Shown: positions 1-7,427 of the stretch, one piece after another
Position numbering within the stretch: the stretch's first letter is position 1
Layout: each line of letters opens with the position of its first letter
DNA from: Methylophilus sp. 13
Lineage (GTDB): Bacteria; Pseudomonadota; Gammaproteobacteria; Burkholderiales; Methylophilaceae
Assembly: GCF_015354335.1 (NCBI RefSeq)
Contig: NZ_JADKYR010000003.1
Coordinates: forward strand, 1 to 64,000
DNA: 64,000 nucleotides
Reading direction: 5' to 3'
Made by a program: the position numbers and the translations under genes
Notes under the pieces: generated by a model
What the model saw: only the letters and a program-made list of their open reading frames with translations
What the model was told of the DNA's origin: nothing
The model's database searches: none

Positions 1-599
1 ATGCTATCCCAAGTGCTGGTAAACGTATCATCCACTGAATTTGTGCCAAACATGTTCCCATGAATATCAGTTGAACTATCCATCATCGGGAGTCCATTGG
101 CTGGATTGATTCCATGGTTATCAAAAATATCATAATGGCTAAAAGCTGATGAGTCGTAATCACGGGCGTGAAAGTGATTCCAATCATCTGTAGTGTCTCT
201 TGTATGACTTAAAATGTCATTCGCAAAACGGGAGTTTTCACTTTCCCAATCGTCCCATTCAGCAGCCCTTTGTGAGTCAGAGTGAATATTGTCAGACTGC
301 TCAATCCCGGCAACCGGGTTGTCATGTAAATGATTCAATTGACTGGCTATCATTGCCCCACCCAATAAACTTTCATGATTTAATCGCGGCGTTCTATTTC
401 CTTTTCGATAATGATCCATCTGATTTGGCTGCCCCACCTTATAGCGATCAAGCATATAAGCCAATACGGGTGGAACCACATACACCAAGATACCAATCCA
501 GACCGCGCCTGCAACAAAGCCATTTATCCAGAGGTTGCTGATAGGAATCAGCATAAACAGCATGATGTATTTATAATTACCCAGCTCGTTAAACAGCAT
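1..599 (-). CDS. Partial membrane protein, function unknown (C-terminus beyond left edge)
   Basis: An open frame starts at the ATG at 599 behind a good GGAGGA ribosome site and runs without a stop off the left edge, giving at least 199 residues. The N-terminus has two closely spaced hydrophobic segments (about residues 10-30 and 30-48, including GFVAGAVWIGILVYVV), so it should sit in the inner membrane. The rest is hydrophilic and rich in His, Asp, Ser and Asn (for example WDDWESENSRF and DDWNHFHARDYD), probably disordered. I do not recognise the family. The AT-rich setting and neighbouring unknown genes suggest an accessory or conjugative element. The coding strand is certain; the function is not. 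Confidence 0.7.
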   Translation of the reverse strand, partial: MLFNELGNYKYIMLFMLIPISNLWINGFVAGAVWIGILVYVVPPVLAYMLDRYKVGQPNQMDHYRKGNRTPRLNHESLLGGAMIASQLNHLHDNPVAGIEQSDNIHSDSQRAAEWDDWESENSRFANDILSHTRDTTDDWNHFHARDYDSSAFSHYDIFDNHGINPANGLPMMDSSTDIHGNMFGTNSVDDTFTSTWDS

Positions 600-681
600 G
601 ATTCCTCCACCGACTATTTCTTAAATCACATACCTGAAATGATCTAAACCTGATGAACACCAATAGCGAAACCCTCGGACC

Positions 682-1158
682 TTAATGTTTCCTCTTTTGG
701 TATGCAGTCATTGGGTCATCTTGCCCATATTTGATGCTGCACTGACCTATTGCATTAATGGAAAGTGAGTTGATAAACAATAATTTTCCAGCCTCCAGCT
801 CCATACTCTCAATAAGGCAGGTGTTACGAACCCGTTTACCGGTAGGGTTGAATTCAGCCTCAATTGAGTATGCGATGCCGACCTTGTGCTTGCCCGGTGT
901 AGTTTGTATTACTGATGCTTTGTGATTTTTTGGTAAATCAATCCCATCAAACCCAATAACTGTTGCACTCCACCAAGGGTATAAAGGATTTTTTGGATCC
1001 TTCTTGTAGGTCTGAATTTGTATTCTGGCCACATCCTCAACGTTACCTAGTGGTAGACCATCCACCCGGATATCCTCAACATTGGAATTTCTAATATTCG
1101 CGCATCCAGACAAGCACATCATTAACCCGAACAATAATCCTCTTTGATACTTCATCAC
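682..1158 (-). CDS. Small outer-membrane-type lipoprotein, function unknown
   Basis: 158 residues. The N-terminus MMKYQRGLLFGLMMCLSGC is a lipoprotein signal peptide with lipobox LSGC, Cys19 being the predicted lipidated residue. The mature part has a PGKHKVGIAYSIEAE stretch, as seen in small lipoproteins with a PEGA-like strand, but I cannot name the family. Two further Cys residues (in NTCLIES and GQCSIKYG) could form a disulfide. The start is supported by GGGAGGTG just upstream. It is transcribed in the same direction as the partial membrane protein at the left edge and divergently from the XRE regulator at 1318. Confidence 0.75.
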   Translation of the reverse strand: MMKYQRGLLFGLMMCLSGCANIRNSNVEDIRVDGLPLGNVEDVARIQIQTYKKDPKNPLYPWWSATVIGFDGIDLPKNHKASVIQTTPGKHKVGIAYSIEAEFNPTGKRVRNTCLIESMELEAGKLLFINSLSINAIGQCSIKYGQDDPMTAYQKRKH

Positions 1159-1317
1159 ACCTCCCTTTAAAACACCCCATTCTTTGAATGCAAAATAAAT
1201 AAGCGCATGCGCTTATTTACCTGGATTAATTTATTGACCGATAAATTATCCTATTTTGGGATTATCCTGAAATGGGATTATTTATTCAAGCCTGATTGTT
1301 TTTTAACAGTGACGGCG

Positions 1318-1554
1318 ATGACAAAATCCACCTATACCGACAACTATGCAAAACTCATCAAGCAACTTGTGGATTGTCGCAAAAAGCAAAACATGACCCA
1401 GACAGAGCTTTCCGCATGCATGGGTAAGCCACAATCATTTATTGCCAAAATTGAAAACAGAGAACGCAGACTGGATGTGATTGAGTTCCTGGAGCTTTGC
1501 AAGCATATGCGGATTGACCCCATCCCGATTGTCGCATCACTGATCGTTGATTAA
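1318..1554 (+). CDS. XRE-family helix-turn-helix regulator
   Basis: 78 residues if started at the ATG at 1318. An alternative ATG at 1207 adds 37 residues unlike the family, and that ATG lies inside the palindrome AAGCGCATGCGCTT, so I prefer the shorter form. The protein is essentially one Cro/C1-type HTH: helix 1 AKLIKQLVDCRKKQ, the turn NMTQTELSACMGKPQSFIAKIE, then RRLDVIEFLELCKHM. Small regulators of this type control mobile or accessory genes. The 19-base dyads at 3244, 3521 and 3785 are possible operators for it or for a related repressor, but nothing in the window proves that. Confidence 0.85.
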   Translation: MTKSTYTDNYAKLIKQLVDCRKKQNMTQTELSACMGKPQSFIAKIENRERRLDVIEFLELCKHMRIDPIPIVASLIVD

Positions 1555-1902
1555 TGCTTTCGCAAATAAATCGGTATTGTTGATTCTTTTATTCTGCCTA
1601 GGTAATATAAAAACTAATGTTTGAGATGCAATTGCTCGCAAATCAAACATTCAAGCTGTTCAGTCTTTTTTTCTAAAAGAGCTTCACCCCATTTTTTATT
1701 GACCCGTTCCTGACTGAACCCAATTAACTAAAAGCAAAATTGCTTAGGCAGTGTTGTCGCCTTTGTATGTGCTTTTAATTTACAGTCGATCATCCTTCAA
1801 GTGAACATTGGCTTGTGTCATATGTGGCATTGCCATGCCTAACGGTATTGGTATTGTCTTCTATGGCACCGTGTTTGGATGATATTGCATGGTGAATAAT
1901 GA
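1555..1902. other. Gene-free AT-rich gap of about 350 bases
   Basis: No credible reading frame, RNA gene or strong hairpin is seen between the XRE regulator and the 103-residue gene at 1903. The sequence is AT-rich like the rest of the island. It presumably carries the promoter of the 1903-3202 gene group, but no clear -35/-10 pair could be chosen. Confidence 0.5.
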
Positions 1903-2214
1903 ATGAGTGAAGCACAAAGATTTGCATCCAGAAATTGCCCCCAAGGTAGCCTTGCCCATCACCCAAAGTTTGGGTTGGTTCAAGTTATCGGGGTTAACGG
2001 GCTAGAGCGTGAAATCATGTGCGAGACGGTGGATGACGACTTTCATCCACAAACCATTTATGCCTTGATTCATGTCTCCAGTCTGCGCGCAGTCGATTAT
2101 CTGCGTGATTTTGGACTGACTGATCAACCGTTCAAATCACCTCCATGCAAAGTCATTCCTTTCTCATTGGCCCAATACGATTCTCTTGATGATGATTCCT
2201 CACCCGAATGTTGA
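1903..2214 (+). CDS. Conserved-looking small cytoplasmic protein, function unknown
   Basis: 103 residues with no signal peptide or membrane segment. A compact N-terminal part (GSLAHHPKFGLVQVIGVNG, then DDFHPQTIYALIHVSSLRAVD) alternates hydrophobic residues like a small beta barrel, and the C-terminal tail is acidic (YDSLDDDSSPEC). The upstream ribosome site is weak. The gene is followed 32 bases later by a small membrane protein and then a secreted protein, all on the same strand, suggesting an operon. I do not recognise a characterised homologue. Confidence 0.65.
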   Translation: MSEAQRFASRNCPQGSLAHHPKFGLVQVIGVNGLEREIMCETVDDDFHPQTIYALIHVSSLRAVDYLRDFGLTDQPFKSPPCKVIPFSLAQYDSLDDDSSPEC

Positions 2215-2246
2215 TTCAACATTCATAAAAATTTAAGGAATTCACA

Positions 2247-2408
2247 ATGAGTATGATTAACGGAATGTATATCGCATTTTCGATGCTGTTGGCTTTTGCC
2301 GTATTCATGGCCTGGTGGTCAGTCAGGCAAAAGCTACAGGAAGAAAATCAAAAGGAGCAGCTGGGAAGTAAAAACACCATAGCCGGTGAAAAGGGAGAAC
2401 AATCATGA
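2247..2408 (+). CDS. Single-pass small membrane protein (53 aa)
   Basis: A short frame starting at ATG 2247 behind AAGGAATT. It has one hydrophobic segment near the N-terminus (MYIAFSMLLAFAVFMAWW) and a charged, Gln/Glu/Lys-rich cytoplasmic-type tail. Its TGA stop overlaps the ATG of the next gene (ATGA at 2405-2408), the usual sign of translational coupling, which is the main reason to believe that it is a real gene. The function is unknown; the form resembles small membrane subunits of conjugative or envelope systems. Confidence 0.65.
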   Translation: MSMINGMYIAFSMLLAFAVFMAWWSVRQKLQEENQKEQLGSKNTIAGEKGEQS

Positions 2409-3202
2409 GAGGATTGATCCCATTTTTAACGCTGATGATGGTGTCGCATCAGGCTTATTCCGAGGTGCAAATTCAAGCGCAGAGTGAAAACGCTAATACA
2501 GGATTAACAATTCAAGAGTCAGGCCAGATTGATTCGTCCGTTAAGGGCAAAAACCTGACTGTAGTATTTTTTGATGGCAGAGAACGTGGCATTGAGGCTA
2601 CCAAGCTCGTCAGAAAAAGTCTTAGTGACAAAGGCATTAAATCAGATGGCGGCTGGCTGCCTAAAATATTCAGAGTTGTTGCCTATACACACACGTATTC
2701 AAGCGACAAGACAGCGTTTGATAGCGGCGCGATCATGATCAAGGACATCAAACCTGACGGGCTGGTCATGTCGAAACTACATGCTTCTGAATCCATACTA
2801 ACCGCGCACCAAAGTCACGACGTTACCAAGCTAGACGCTGGTGTTGTGCATGAAGGGACCAAGCTTTCTCAGGCGATGGGCTCTTCAGCTGGGGTTTGGG
2901 GTGGTGTTGCACTCAATGTTGTTGCCAATCTCACTAGGAAGGTTTTCTCATCAACCCCTAGCACTGACCCAATTGAGGGAGGGCATTTACAAAATGATGT
3001 CAGCCTCTGTGGGGATGCATGCAAAGAGACGCATCATTTGGTGGTGTTCACGGTGTTATACGATGCGGAACCAAGCCACTATTATTCGTTATCCCTCGAA
3101 AAGGTGGATACCAAACTGGATGAGGCCAATTTGACTGAGCTCGCCAACCAGGGATTGCGGATGGTCACAGAGAAAATTGCTGAAGCAGTCGTCGCAAACT
3201 AA
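2405..3202 (+). CDS. Exported protein, function unknown
   Basis: 265 residues. The N-terminal 19 residues (MRGLIPFLTLMMVSHQAYS) form a Sec signal peptide, so the mature protein should be periplasmic or outer-membrane associated. The rest has mixed alpha/beta character with a Gly/Ala-rich stretch near GSSAGVWGGVALNVVANL and a Cys pair (LCGDACKE) that may form a disulfide in the periplasm. The gene is coupled by ATGA to the 53-residue membrane protein upstream. I cannot place it in a family. The pair looks like part of an envelope module carried by the island. Confidence 0.65.
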   Translation: MRGLIPFLTLMMVSHQAYSEVQIQAQSENANTGLTIQESGQIDSSVKGKNLTVVFFDGRERGIEATKLVRKSLSDKGIKSDGGWLPKIFRVVAYTHTYSSDKTAFDSGAIMIKDIKPDGLVMSKLHASESILTAHQSHDVTKLDAGVVHEGTKLSQAMGSSAGVWGGVALNVVANLTRKVFSSTPSTDPIEGGHLQNDVSLCGDACKETHHLVVFTVLYDAEPSHYYSLSLEKVDTKLDEANLTELANQGLRMVTEKIAEAVVAN

Positions 3203-3243
3203 TGAAATCGCACAGTGGGGATCATTTTTGCATTATTAGCGAG

Positions 3244-3262
3244 CTGTTCACATTGTGAACAG
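3244..3262. promoter_or_regulatory. 19-base operator-like dyad, copy 1
   Basis: CTGTTCACATTGTGAACAG has two perfect 9-base arms around one central base. It lies 29 bases before the start of the 61-residue gene at 3292. Two more dyads of exactly the same size and similar sequence occur at 3521 and 3785, so this is likely a site for a dimeric repressor. Confidence 0.6.
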
Positions 3263-3291
3263 CCACAAAACTCAAGGAAGATTTAGGCAAA

Positions 3292-3477
3292 ATGCCTCAA
3301 AAATTGAACTTGGTACATATTAGCCCTAAATATCCTCCAGATGAGGGCCCGATACCAGAAGAATATATTGTATTTCTAGCTGGGTACGCCCAAAGCCTAC
3401 TACCTAAGGGGAAGATTATATCGAGCGAGTCGATTTTTGAAGATTTACCAACCAGATTATCTGAAAATAACGATTAA
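3292..3477 (+). CDS. Small protein, function unknown (61 aa)
   Basis: 61 residues, acidic and Pro-rich in the first half (SPKYPPDEGPIPEEYIVF), with no membrane segment. The ribosome site is weak (CAAGGAAG about 15 bases upstream). A perfect 19-base dyad stands in its promoter region and a related dyad follows the gene at 3521, so it is probably a regulated small gene of the island. No family is recognised, and the chance that it is spurious is real. Confidence 0.4.
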   Translation: MPQKLNLVHISPKYPPDEGPIPEEYIVFLAGYAQSLLPKGKIISSESIFEDLPTRLSENND

Positions 3478-3520
3478 CCAGGTTCTACTCAGCTTTTTTG
3501 GTTGGTGGGTAATTAAGCAA

Positions 3521-3539
3521 CTGTTAACAATGTTAACAC
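3521..3539. promoter_or_regulatory. 19-base operator-like dyad, copy 2
   Basis: CTGTTAACAATGTTAACAC has the same 9-1-9 layout as the dyads at 3244 and 3785, with TTAAC in place of TTCAC. It sits in the convergent gap between the small genes at 3292 (+) and 3578 (-). Confidence 0.5.
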
Positions 3540-3577
3540 TCTGGGCTTGTTGATTTAAATTTGCCAGAAAATCAGAC

Positions 3578-3766
3578 CTACTGTTTTAAATCGTCAATCT
3601 CGAGAGTTGTGACTGATTCAATACTCGCCCTCTTAATCAATTCAAATTGAGGTTTTCTCGGGTAAAGCTTACTGAGCAAAATCTTGTATCTAGGCGTTGG
3701 ATCTGTCCATATAGCATGCAATAGATCAGCCTCTGCTTTTTGGCGATTACCCTTGATGATTTTCAA
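3578..3766 (-). CDS. Small basic protein, function unknown (62 aa)
   Basis: 62 residues with a Lys/Arg-rich N-terminal half (MKIIKGNRQKAEADLLHAIW) and an acidic end. A 19-base dyad lies 19 bases upstream of its start, where a promoter would be, which mirrors the arrangement at the 61-residue gene on the other strand. There is no recognised domain. The reading frame may be real because of this shared regulatory context, but it is short and lacks a strong ribosome site. Confidence 0.35.
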   Translation of the reverse strand: MKIIKGNRQKAEADLLHAIWTDPTPRYKILLSKLYPRKPQFELIKRASIESVTTLEIDDLKQ

Positions 3767-3784
3767 ATTACATGCTTTCCATAT

Positions 3785-3803
3785 GTGTTCACAATTTGAA
3801 CAC
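3785..3803. promoter_or_regulatory. 19-base operator-like dyad, copy 3
   Basis: GTGTTCACAATTTGAACAC matches the 9-1-9 dyads at 3244 and 3521, with one arm mismatch. It lies directly upstream of the minus-strand small gene ending at 3578. Confidence 0.55.
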
Positions 3804-4515
3804 CCAAAAATTTAGAAAAGTTTAAGCTAACAATTAAGAATATTTTTGACACATCTATGCTAGTTCTTCCTAAACAAATCATCGCAAACTCGTAAATCTA
3901 TTCGTAAAACCACTATAACGATTGAGCAACTGCTCCTTCAAGCCGGTGCTTCCAGGTATATTCGCTTTAGCATTTCAGAACTCATCACCATCCAGGGTGG
4001 TCTAGCGACCAGCAGCTAGGGCTGCAACCCTTGATTTGTCTGGCTGGACGCCACTCATGATGAATTTTGAAACGCCTTCACGTTTGACGAGTCGCCGTCA
4101 AATTACAGCGGTCAGGATGACGACCTCGTGGGCCTCTTCTGCGCGCGCATGCGCTTGACTTCCCTCTATTGCGAGCGTGAAATCGCTTCATAGCCGAAGG
4201 CTTTCCCGGTTTACGACTGGCCTAATCCTCTCAACAGAGTAAAAACCAAATACCCTAAGGGCATTGATGTTCGAGTAATAATCCTCGCAAATTGATTGGT
4301 ATTTAAAAATAAACTCAGCTAAATTTTGAAAACAACACTTCCAGCATTTAAGTGCAATTTTGCAGAAAATAATTGAAATCAAATACTGCAGTCAGCTTAA
4401 ATTTGTATTGCGCTAGACATACAGAAAAAAATATTTTATTCTTTGAAGAATTCCTTAAAAATTCTTCTTTCCATAACAATCTAATTTTGGTATAGTTATA
4501 GGATTTTTCATTAAA
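3804..4515. other. Gene-poor stretch in the accessory island
   Basis: About 700 bases without a frame I would defend. The middle (about 4010-4200) is visibly more GC-rich than its AT-rich flanks and carries GCGCATGCGCTT, also present at 1203, so it may be a fragment of different origin. A 64-residue minus-strand frame at 4188-4382 has Cys/Phe-rich composition and no ribosome site and is probably spurious. No tRNA or obvious insertion sequence was seen. Confidence 0.4.
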
Positions 4516-4728
4516 ATGAATGCGATGAAGAAAATGAGCGAAAGAGATAGGCTAAGAGCATTGGTCCGGCTTGCGGAGAGAGCTGATAGATATGGTTCTC
4601 TGGAGCGCAAATACATTGCCGAGGCCAAATCAGCCATTAACAAATCCCAATTAAAAGAAAACCTTCTGAAAATATCAGAAACCCAACCTTCTAGTACGGC
4701 ATCAAGAAATTACACATACGGCTTGTAA
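4516..4728 (+). CDS. Small charged protein, function unknown (70 aa)
   Basis: 70 residues beginning MNAMKKMSERDRLRALVRLAERADRY. The first two thirds are strongly amphipathic and helical (Lys/Arg/Glu rich) and the tail is Ser/Thr rich. There is no membrane segment or recognised domain. It ends 76 bases before the 719-residue protease-like gene on the same strand, but that gene has its own promoter with two inverted repeats in the gap, so the two are probably separately transcribed. A small DNA-binding or accessory role is conceivable; no function is claimed. Confidence 0.45.
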   Translation: MNAMKKMSERDRLRALVRLAERADRYGSLERKYIAEAKSAINKSQLKENLLKISETQPSSTASRNYTYGL

Positions 4729-4741
4729 TATTCCTGAATTT

Positions 4742-4800
4742 GGTCAAATTTACATATTTTGACCCTGTCGTTATAATCAACCTATCTATAAAGTAGGTTG
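4742..4800 (+). promoter_or_regulatory. Promoter with two 23-base inverted repeats before the protease-like gene
   Basis: A near-consensus promoter is visible: TTTACA at 4749-4754 and TATAAT at 4772-4777 with a 17-base spacer. The -35 lies inside an inverted repeat GGTCAAA (4742-4748) / TTTGACC (4758-4764). A second inverted repeat, CAACCTA (4778-4784) / TAGGTTG (4794-4800), lies at the probable transcript start and ends four bases before the ATG at 4805. Both have 7-base arms and 9-base centres. The first can act as an operator; the second could be an operator or an RNA hairpin covering the ribosome site. Confidence 0.65.
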
Positions 4801-4804
4801 ATTC

Positions 4805-6964
4805 ATGTCTTCAGAAGATATTTCACCAATAAGCGTTGTTAAATACAACAAAGACTATTTGATTGAACTTGTAAGATACTTTACAGGCTGGACTCAACGC
4901 AGCGAAGTTTCCATCAAGCCACAACTAAATTACTTGTGTAATTACTTAGAGGTGGATCATATAGCTGCTAAAACAATAGTTGTCGAAAATGAGTATATTG
5001 ATCGACACTATCTTGAAGACTATTCCGAATATTACGCTAGATGTTTTGCATCCCATCCCAGGAAGTGCGTAAGAGTTCATTTTTTTTCCAACGAGTTTGA
5101 CGAGCTAACATTCACTTCGTCTTACGTTGAGAATAAATATAAATTCTTTTCAGAACTCAATAAACATTACATAGGCTTTGCCGTAATTAGGCCTATTCCA
5201 CATACATTTTTTGCAAAAGTATGCTTAAAACCTTATGGACAATTTACTGACCACCCAGATTATAAATTGATTACGAAACAAAACAGCGTATCTTTGTTTG
5301 GCGTTAATCTGAATATAAAAACTACAGCGTTTCTTGAACAAGATAAAGTGGTTTCAGCCTGCGCAACTAGCGCACTGTGGACTTTACTTGGAGCGTCATC
5401 AACTACCCATCAAGATAGCTTACCTTCTCCAAGCTCAATTACCAAAGCTGCGGCCAGCTTTTCTCAGGACGGTACTCGAACCTTTCCAAATACCGGATTA
5501 ACTCATACCCAAGTCTCACGAACTCTCAAGCACTATGATCTAGAACCCTCAGTCATTGAAATTGCGGGTAAAAATTATGATGATCTCAATGAGACCATAT
5601 ATGCATATATTAGCAATGATATTCCCGTTCTAATTGGGGGTGACATTTACAAGAAAACAAATGAAGGAAAAAGTCGACCACTTGGCAAACATCTGGTTTG
5701 CGCTCTAGGCTATCACCTATCAAATGAGAATAAAAAACCCGGAAAGTTTCAGCAGTTTAGATCTCATGAAATAGACAAAATTTATGCTCATGATGATAGA
5801 TATGGTCCATATGTGAAAATCTCATCTGAAGTGAAAAAATTCACAGCTACAAAGCCTGGTACTGACCGTAACGAAACTAAATATGGTTTAGAAATTTCTC
5901 TACTTAACGAGAATAATGAAATTTTCGTGCCAGAAATTCTAATCGTCGGCCTATATCATAAAATCAGAATACCTTATAAAAACATCAAAGAGATGTGCCA
6001 AGCACTTTTTGAATATCTATGTCAGTCTAAACAATTTTTAATGCAACAGTCGAAGACATTGCAAGATAAGGAAGAAAAAGAGTACTACAAAGAGGTAGTT
6101 GAAAGTATCGAAAAAGGCATAACTTCAGTTTGGGACATAAGATTAATTACGAGTAACAGCATTAAAGAAGAGCTATTAAAAAAGGACAACTTTCAAACCT
6201 ACAATGGCACTTCCAATAAAAAGTCACTCTTAATGGGCAGTATGCCTAAATATATTTGGCGTTGTAGGCTTCTAGAATTCGAAAGTAGATCTGAGTACAC
6301 AGATATTCTCTTTGATGCCACCGAAGTTCCTCAAGGGAAAGTTTTAATTGGATATATTTCCTACAGTCTTAATGCTGAGACAATGTGGAAATATGTTGAA
6401 AGTTTAGTAAAAGATAGAGTTTGGGAGTCTTTTGAGCTAAATGATGACCTGAAAAAATTTATTGGTGGATTCTCAAAGTTTTTTAGTGAAAATGAAAAAA
6501 CAACATTAAATATTTTATATGGACCACTGGGTTTGCCTAGGCGAAAATTAAAATCGGGTGAAACTGACGCTTACGGAAACATACCGAGAGGAAAGGATGT
6601 AAGCGTTGTAAGAAGTGGTCAGTGGGACTGGAAAAAATTAGATCAAAAGACTAAATATATATGGGTTATAAATGAATTTGGTGATTTGGTGTTTGGGGAA
6701 GACTTAGAGAATGATGTTGATGGATTCCTTGGACACCCAACTCTTATCGACGGTAAACCAGCAAGAATAGGTGGAGAGTTAGTTTATTCTTCTAAGAATA
6801 AAAGATGGGAAATAAATCTGAAATCCGGTACATATTCTAGCCATATCGCCCCTGACTCTACCGAAGCAAAACACTATCTTTCAAATGTTATAAAACATAA
6901 CTTCATAGGATTGAAGGGCTTAAAAATAATGCCCGCAGAAAAACTAATAGTAACAGCAGCCTGA
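4805..6964 (+). CDS. Large protein with papain/C39-like cysteine peptidase core
   Basis: 719 residues, no signal peptide or membrane segment, so cytoplasmic. Residues 180-340 resemble a papain-fold C39-like peptidase. Cys186 stands in VVSACATSALWTLLGA, at the head of a helix as in that fold, His296 in GKHLVCALGYH, and Asp330/331 in IYAHDDRYGPY. The spacing fits a Cys-His-Asp triad. The N-terminal 170 residues and C-terminal 360 residues match nothing I recognise. It is AT-rich, stands alone behind a tightly controlled promoter and neighbours a nuclease and a reverse-transcriptase remnant, so an inducible defence effector or toxin-like protease is my inference. A peptide-bond or transamidase activity cannot be distinguished from sequence alone. 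Confidence 0.6.
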   Translation: MSSEDISPISVVKYNKDYLIELVRYFTGWTQRSEVSIKPQLNYLCNYLEVDHIAAKTIVVENEYIDRHYLEDYSEYYARCFASHPRKCVRVHFFSNEFDELTFTSSYVENKYKFFSELNKHYIGFAVIRPIPHTFFAKVCLKPYGQFTDHPDYKLITKQNSVSLFGVNLNIKTTAFLEQDKVVSACATSALWTLLGASSTTHQDSLPSPSSITKAAASFSQDGTRTFPNTGLTHTQVSRTLKHYDLEPSVIEIAGKNYDDLNETIYAYISNDIPVLIGGDIYKKTNEGKSRPLGKHLVCALGYHLSNENKKPGKFQQFRSHEIDKIYAHDDRYGPYVKISSEVKKFTATKPGTDRNETKYGLEISLLNENNEIFVPEILIVGLYHKIRIPYKNIKEMCQALFEYLCQSKQFLMQQSKTLQDKEEKEYYKEVVESIEKGITSVWDIRLITSNSIKEELLKKDNFQTYNGTSNKKSLLMGSMPKYIWRCRLLEFESRSEYTDILFDATEVPQGKVLIGYISYSLNAETMWKYVESLVKDRVWESFELNDDLKKFIGGFSKFFSENEKTTLNILYGPLGLPRRKLKSGETDAYGNIPRGKDVSVVRSGQWDWKKLDQKTKYIWVINEFGDLVFGEDLENDVDGFLGHPTLIDGKPARIGGELVYSSKNKRWEINLKSGTYSSHIAPDSTEAKHYLSNVIKHNFIGLKGLKIMPAEKLIVTAA

Positions 6965-7119
6965 TGTAAAATAATACTGACTGTTACCAATTTACACTCG
7001 GGGTAACTTTTGGGGTAATTAAGATTTTACTAACGAATAATAGTTAATAAAATCAGCATATTAAAAGAGTTATTTTGGGGTCTCTTTCACCACCATACAA
7101 ATCAAGAACTTAGCTCAAC

Positions 7120-7162
7120 TGTGCTAATTTAGTCCATGTGTCATGTGCTAAAAGTGTGCTAA
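7120..7162 (+). repeat. TGTGCTAA triple-motif repeat, copy A
   Basis: Contains TGTGCTAA at 7120, 7144 and 7155 with TTAGTCC between the first two. It matches copy B at 7313-7354 at nearly every base. Repeated octamers of this kind resemble arm-type binding sites of tyrosine integrases, although no integrase gene is in the window. Confidence 0.6.
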
Positions 7163-7173
7163 ATTCTTCTAAA

Positions 7174-7200
7174 AAGCCCCTCGATGAGGGGCTTTTTTTT
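7174..7200. terminator. Bidirectional rho-independent terminator
   Basis: The stem AAGCCCCTC / GAGGGGCTT closes a 3-base loop and is followed by a run of T on the plus strand and preceded by A on the other, so it can stop transcription either way. It lies between the two TGTGCTAA repeat blocks, downstream of the protease-like gene. Confidence 0.75.
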
Positions 7201-7312
7201 GGCCAAAACAGGTCAATTCCGGACAATAACTTCTGCAAAAGGATACCAAATCCGTGTGTCGTGAGGCTAAAAACACTTTTTAAATCATTAAAATCAAATA
7301 GTTACATTAGAG

Positions 7313-7354
7313 TGTGCTAAATTAGTCCGTGTGTCTGTGCTAAAACTGTGCTAA
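7313..7354 (+). repeat. TGTGCTAA triple-motif repeat, copy B
   Basis: TGTGCTAA occurs at 7313, 7336 and 7347 in the same order and almost the same spacing as in copy A, 193 bases upstream. It stands about 75 bases before the nuclease-like gene. Confidence 0.6.
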
Positions 7355-7427
7355 AAATAGCTCCGTTATCAACCGGTATTACGATTTTCAAACAAGATTG
7401 TTATAAAAATCATGAGTCCCTTTTGCT

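Larger units (their letters stand above)
6965..7427. other. Intergenic block with repeated TGTGCTAA motifs
   Basis: This 460-base gap has no convincing gene. It holds GGGGTAA twice near 7001-7018, a strong bidirectional terminator at 7174-7200 and two copies of a roughly 43-base segment (7120-7162 and 7313-7354). Each copy contains three TGTGCTAA octamers. The 60-residue frame at 7138-7320 runs through the terminator and is not believed. Confidence 0.6.

Noticed and set aside
4188-4382. 64-residue minus-strand frame
   Set aside because: No ribosome site, odd Cys/Phe-rich composition and no support from neighbours.
7081-7096. TTTCACCACCA as a possible tRNA or tmRNA 3' end with an att site
   Set aside because: No T-loop, acceptor complement or anticodon arm could be found upstream.
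7138-7320. 60-residue frame through the TGTGCTAA block
   Set aside because: It translates a terminator hairpin and repeat DNA and has no ribosome site.
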